From a virus: a stretch of 64,000 bases of DNA. The notes under the pieces are model-generated. The model was not told the DNA's origin. It ran no database searches and saw only the letters and a list, made by a program, of their open reading frames with translations. The DNA lies in IMG/VR virus record IMGVR_UViG_3300042888_000580, positions 1 to 64,000 of that record; one strand, 5' to 3'. This document shows positions 61,544 through 64,000 of the stretch, one piece after another; positions within the stretch are counted from its first letter, which is position 1, and each line of letters opens with the position of its first letter. Position numbers and translations under genes: made by a program.

Positions 61544-62504
61544 TATACTAGTTACAGGCGGATTAGGACTAATTGGACATAACGTAGTAAATAAACTACA
61601 AAAACAAGGACACAGTGTTGTAATTACAGATACTCGCACTACTTATGGTATCATCCCACAAGATGAAATTGATTATCTAATGACTGAACGACTAAAAAAG
61701 ATTCAACCAGGACAAATTCACGCTGTAGATATTGTTAGTGATAGTATTGATTGGTTGTTTGGTAGATATAAGTTTGATATTGTAATACATATGGCAAGCT
61801 TTCCTAGACAAAAAGTTGTTAATGCTAATCCTAGACTAGGAGCACAAACAATGATGGAAGGACTATTGAACTTATGTGAAGCAAGTAAAAAACATAATGT
61901 AAAGAAGTTCATTTACATTAGTTCAAGCATGGTATACGGAGATTTTACTAATGATGTGACTGAGGACTATGACTGTAAACCACAAGGTCAATATGGAATT
62001 ATGAAATTAGCAGGTGAATATCTTGTTAAAGACTACAGCCGTCGTAATTGTTTTAGTCACACTATTATACGTCCTAGTGCAGTATATGGTCCGTTAGATG
62101 TTGAAGATAGAGTTATTGCTAAGTTTATGCTCACAGCTATGCGAGGTGGTACACTAAATGTCAATGGTGTAAATGAAACACTTGATTTTACATATGTTGA
62201 CGATGCCGCAGATGGTATTGTTGCAGCCGCACTAAGTGATAATACAGTAAACAAAACATACAACATTACAAAGAGCCATAGTCGCACATTGTTAGAAGCC
62301 GCACAATTAGCATTGAAGTTAGTAGGTGGAGGTACATTAGTAGTTAAAGATAAAGATGCTGATTTTCCTAGTCGAGGTGCATTGAACATTGATGCCGCTC
62401 GTAGAGACTTTGGATATGATCCTAAAATAGATGTAGAAGAAGGCTTTCAGAAATATTATGATTGGCTTAGTACATCAAGTTATTGGCAAGATAAAATAAA
62501 ATGA
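61536..62504 (+). CDS. NAD-dependent epimerase/dehydratase (extended SDR)
   Basis: The Rossmann motif TGGLGLIG (residues 7-14) and the active pair Y153-x3-K157 (YGIMK, preceded by a SSSMVYG segment that carries the catalytic Ser) mark an extended SDR that acts on nucleotide sugars. The segment TIIRPSAVYGPLD and the C-terminal NIDAARRDFGYDPK are also typical. It would make or convert an NDP-sugar in the cytoplasm. The following aminotransferase and radical SAM gene suggest a small amino-sugar pathway feeding the glycosyltransferases at 30-32 kb, though this link is inferred. Confidence 0.9.
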   Translation: MSNILVTGGLGLIGHNVVNKLQKQGHSVVITDTRTTYGIIPQDEIDYLMTERLKKIQPGQIHAVDIVSDSIDWLFGRYKFDIVIHMASFPRQKVVNANPRLGAQTMMEGLLNLCEASKKHNVKKFIYISSSMVYGDFTNDVTEDYDCKPQGQYGIMKLAGEYLVKDYSRRNCFSHTIIRPSAVYGPLDVEDRVIAKFMLTAMRGGTLNVNGVNETLDFTYVDDAADGIVAAALSDNTVNKTYNITKSHSRTLLEAAQLALKLVGGGTLVVKDKDADFPSRGALNIDAARRDFGYDPKIDVEEGFQKYYDWLSTSSYWQDKIK

Positions 62505-62713
62505 ACGAATTAGAAACCGCATTAAAAGCACACGATTGGACTCTAAATGGATATAAATCTAGAGTCAACATAGACAAGTTGATGAAAGAAAACATCGAAC
62601 AATCAAAATTGTTATGGGAACAATATTGTCCATGGTCTGTTGCTAATGGCGGATATATAGCTTGGGCAAAAAATGCAAATTCCTCACTTTGGTCTAGTAA
62701 GACAGTACAGTAA
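62501..62713 (+). CDS. Hypothetical 70-residue protein between SDR and aminotransferase
   Basis: It starts in an ATGA overlap with the SDR gene and overlaps the aminotransferase by 41 bases. It is small and helical (ELETALKAHDWTLNG, MKENIEQSKLLWEQYCPWSV), with several tryptophans. No family is recognised. The long overlap makes the start of the next gene, or this gene itself, somewhat uncertain. Confidence 0.5.
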   Translation: MNELETALKAHDWTLNGYKSRVNIDKLMKENIEQSKLLWEQYCPWSVANGGYIAWAKNANSSLWSSKTVQ

Positions 62714-63731
62714 TTTAAGAGATGAGTTACTAGATGCCACAGACCGTGCCCTCAAAGACGGGAAGTTAGTAGGTGGACATTATACCCGTTCGTTTGAAGA
62801 ATGGCTCAAACATCGTACTAAAACAAAATATGCTATAACAGTACATTCAGGTACACAAGCGTTAGAGATTATTGCCCGTTGGAAAAAGATTAAACATAGC
62901 GAGACTATGGAGGGTAATCCAACAATTCGCATCCCCAATCTAACTTATCCAGCTACATTAAATGCCTTTCTTACAGCCGGATGGGATATTGAATTAGCTG
63001 ATACTGATAACACAGGAGTTATTAAACTTGAAACTGGCCGAGGTGGAATATATGATTGTGTAATGGGTTTTGCTGGACGTAAACCCTGGCCTAATGCTAG
63101 TTATTCAAATGCTTATGGAGTAATAGTTGACGGAGCACAACATTGGTTAGCATGTGAGGGTGATGTAGGTAGCGGAATGTCAATTAGTTTTGATCCTACA
63201 AAGAACTTACCTAGTTCGGGTAACGGTGGTGCTATTGTAACCAATGATGAAAAATTATACCTTTACGCATCAAGTTACAGAGATAACAACAAACCCTATT
63301 TCCATGATGCTGGATCTAATAGTAAGATGAGTGAACAAGATTGTGCTCAAATTCTTGTTAGAGTAAAATACATAGATGAGTGGCAAAAACGTAGAAGTGA
63401 TATAGCAAAATACTGGTGTGATAAATTTAAAGAATTGCCAGTAACTTGTCTATCAGATACCAAAGATCCACACTCACATCAAAAATTTGTTATGTATCTT
63501 GCTGATAGAAATGATCTACATACTCATTTATTAGCTGAAGGAATTGATAGTAAAATTCATTATGAGTACGTACTGGGTGATTTACCGATTGGTAAAGATT
63601 TATCTAAGCCCGACTTGTTAAGCAATAGTGTATTATTATCTAGAGGTGTGTTAAGTTTGCCTATGTATCCAGAGTTAACCGATAGTGAGATAGATTATAT
63701 TGTAAGTAGAGTTATAGAATTCTATAAATAG
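62673..63731 (+). CDS. DegT/DnrJ/EryC1-family aminotransferase
   Basis: The 352-residue protein has the family layout: the AITVHSGTQALEIIAR region near 55-70, a NLTYPATLNAFLTAGWDIEL segment (usually the Thr-Asn hinge that binds PLP), GVIVDGAQHW near 148, and ISFDPTKNLPSSGNGG with the likely PLP lysine at residue 177. Family members transfer an amino group to keto-sugars of nucleotide sugars. The gene lies just after the SDR, which could supply the keto-sugar, and just before a radical SAM gene. The ATG at 62673 overlaps the previous gene by 41 bases; a later start is possible. Confidence 0.88.
   Translation: MQIPHFGLVRQYSNLRDELLDATDRALKDGKLVGGHYTRSFEEWLKHRTKTKYAITVHSGTQALEIIARWKKIKHSETMEGNPTIRIPNLTYPATLNAFLTAGWDIELADTDNTGVIKLETGRGGIYDCVMGFAGRKPWPNASYSNAYGVIVDGAQHWLACEGDVGSGMSISFDPTKNLPSSGNGGAIVTNDEKLYLYASSYRDNNKPYFHDAGSNSKMSEQDCAQILVRVKYIDEWQKRRSDIAKYWCDKFKELPVTCLSDTKDPHSHQKFVMYLADRNDLHTHLLAEGIDSKIHYEYVLGDLPIGKDLSKPDLLSNSVLLSRGVLSLPMYPELTDSEIDYIVSRVIEFYK
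63723..63730 (+). promoter_or_regulatory. Exact TATAAATA late promoter box
   Basis: All eight bases match the T4 late consensus. It overlaps the last codons of the aminotransferase (Y, K, stop) and ends four bases before the ATG at 63735, so it may serve a leaderless message or be a chance match. Confidence 0.45.
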
Positions 63732-63734
63732 TTA

Positions 63735-64000
63735 ATGAAAATATTCCCAATCAAAGTAGAAAAAGCAACAAAAGCAGACTATAAATTTATTGAATGGAAA
63801 ATACATAATGTATGTAACCATAATTGTAGTTTCTGCGGTAATCAACATAAAGACGGAAGTCAACGTTGGTTTAGTTTAGAAAAATATAAAGAATACACTG
63901 ATAAATTAATTGAAGCCTGCGGAGATATGCCATTTTGGATTCAAATTACAGGTGGTGAACCTACACTATATCCTGATCTTATTCCTTTATTAGCATATAT
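63735..64000 (+). CDS. Radical SAM protein, 3' end outside window
   Basis: The first 88 residues are visible. They include the radical SAM motif in HNVCNHNCSFCGNQ (C28-x3-C32-x2-C35) and ITGGEPTLY, the GGE motif that binds SAM. The gene continues beyond the window. It follows the SDR and the aminotransferase and is the sixth radical SAM gene here; it may act on the same sugar or on another target. The start at 63735 directly follows the stop of the aminotransferase (three-base gap). Confidence 0.9.
   Translation, partial: MKIFPIKVEKATKADYKFIEWKIHNVCNHNCSFCGNQHKDGSQRWFSLEKYKEYTDKLIEACGDMPFWIQITGGEPTLYPDLIPLLAY

Overview
The window is a single-strand, AT-rich stretch of a large tailed bacteriophage genome with a contractile tail (T4-like baseplate genes). 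All recognised genes lie on the + strand and are packed tightly, often with ATGA or TAATG stop/start overlaps. Several structural and adhesin genes are preceded by ATAAATA boxes that match the T4-type late promoter, while the 54.3-56.8 kb genes carry consensus sigma70 promoters. A permuted tmRNA gene with the ten-residue tag ANDSQFALAA points to a proteobacterial host. The tag form resembles betaproteobacterial tags, but the host assignment is inference only.

Layout. (1) 1-9.2 kb: baseplate genes. These are a truncated hub-like protein, a gp5-like OB-fold/spike protein without a visible lysozyme domain, gp25 and gp6. (2) 9.2-29.7 kb: a giant 5,842-residue structural protein in the position of gp7, with two predicted beta-propellers and about nine copies of a small beta repeat, followed by a 54-residue gene, a baseplate/tail protein and two fibre proteins. 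(3) 29.7-44.2 kb: a surface-chemistry island. It holds three glycosyltransferase-like genes, five radical SAM genes of different architectures, two unknown small genes and a 1,317-residue repeat protein ending in a glycosyltransferase-like domain. (4) 44.2-44.5 kb: tmRNA and terminator. (5) 44.5-49.7 kb: a GNAT-like protein, two large exported proteins and small membrane or exported proteins. (6) 49.7-54.3 kb: adhesin cassettes with late promoters, terminators, shared N-termini, fn3 or Ig domains and different tips (six-repeat propeller-like, glycine-rich, DUF1566/lectin-like). (7) 54.3-60.3 kb: early-type genes, including a MoxR AAA+ ATPase and a VWA/HExxH partner plus many small unknowns. 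(8) 60.3-64 kb: thymidylate synthase, then an SDR sugar-nucleotide epimerase, a DegT/DnrJ/EryC1 aminotransferase and the start of a sixth radical SAM enzyme.

How it fits together. The first 30 kb and the 50-54 kb region build the baseplate and host-recognition apparatus. The 30-44 kb and 61-64 kb genes look like a phage-encoded route for making, transferring and chemically altering sugars or another substrate, with six radical SAM enzymes. Its substrate (virion fibres, host surface or a small molecule) cannot be told from sequence. This radical SAM/glycosyltransferase/repeat-protein island, next to a phage-borne two-piece tmRNA, is the best candidate for an undescribed system here.
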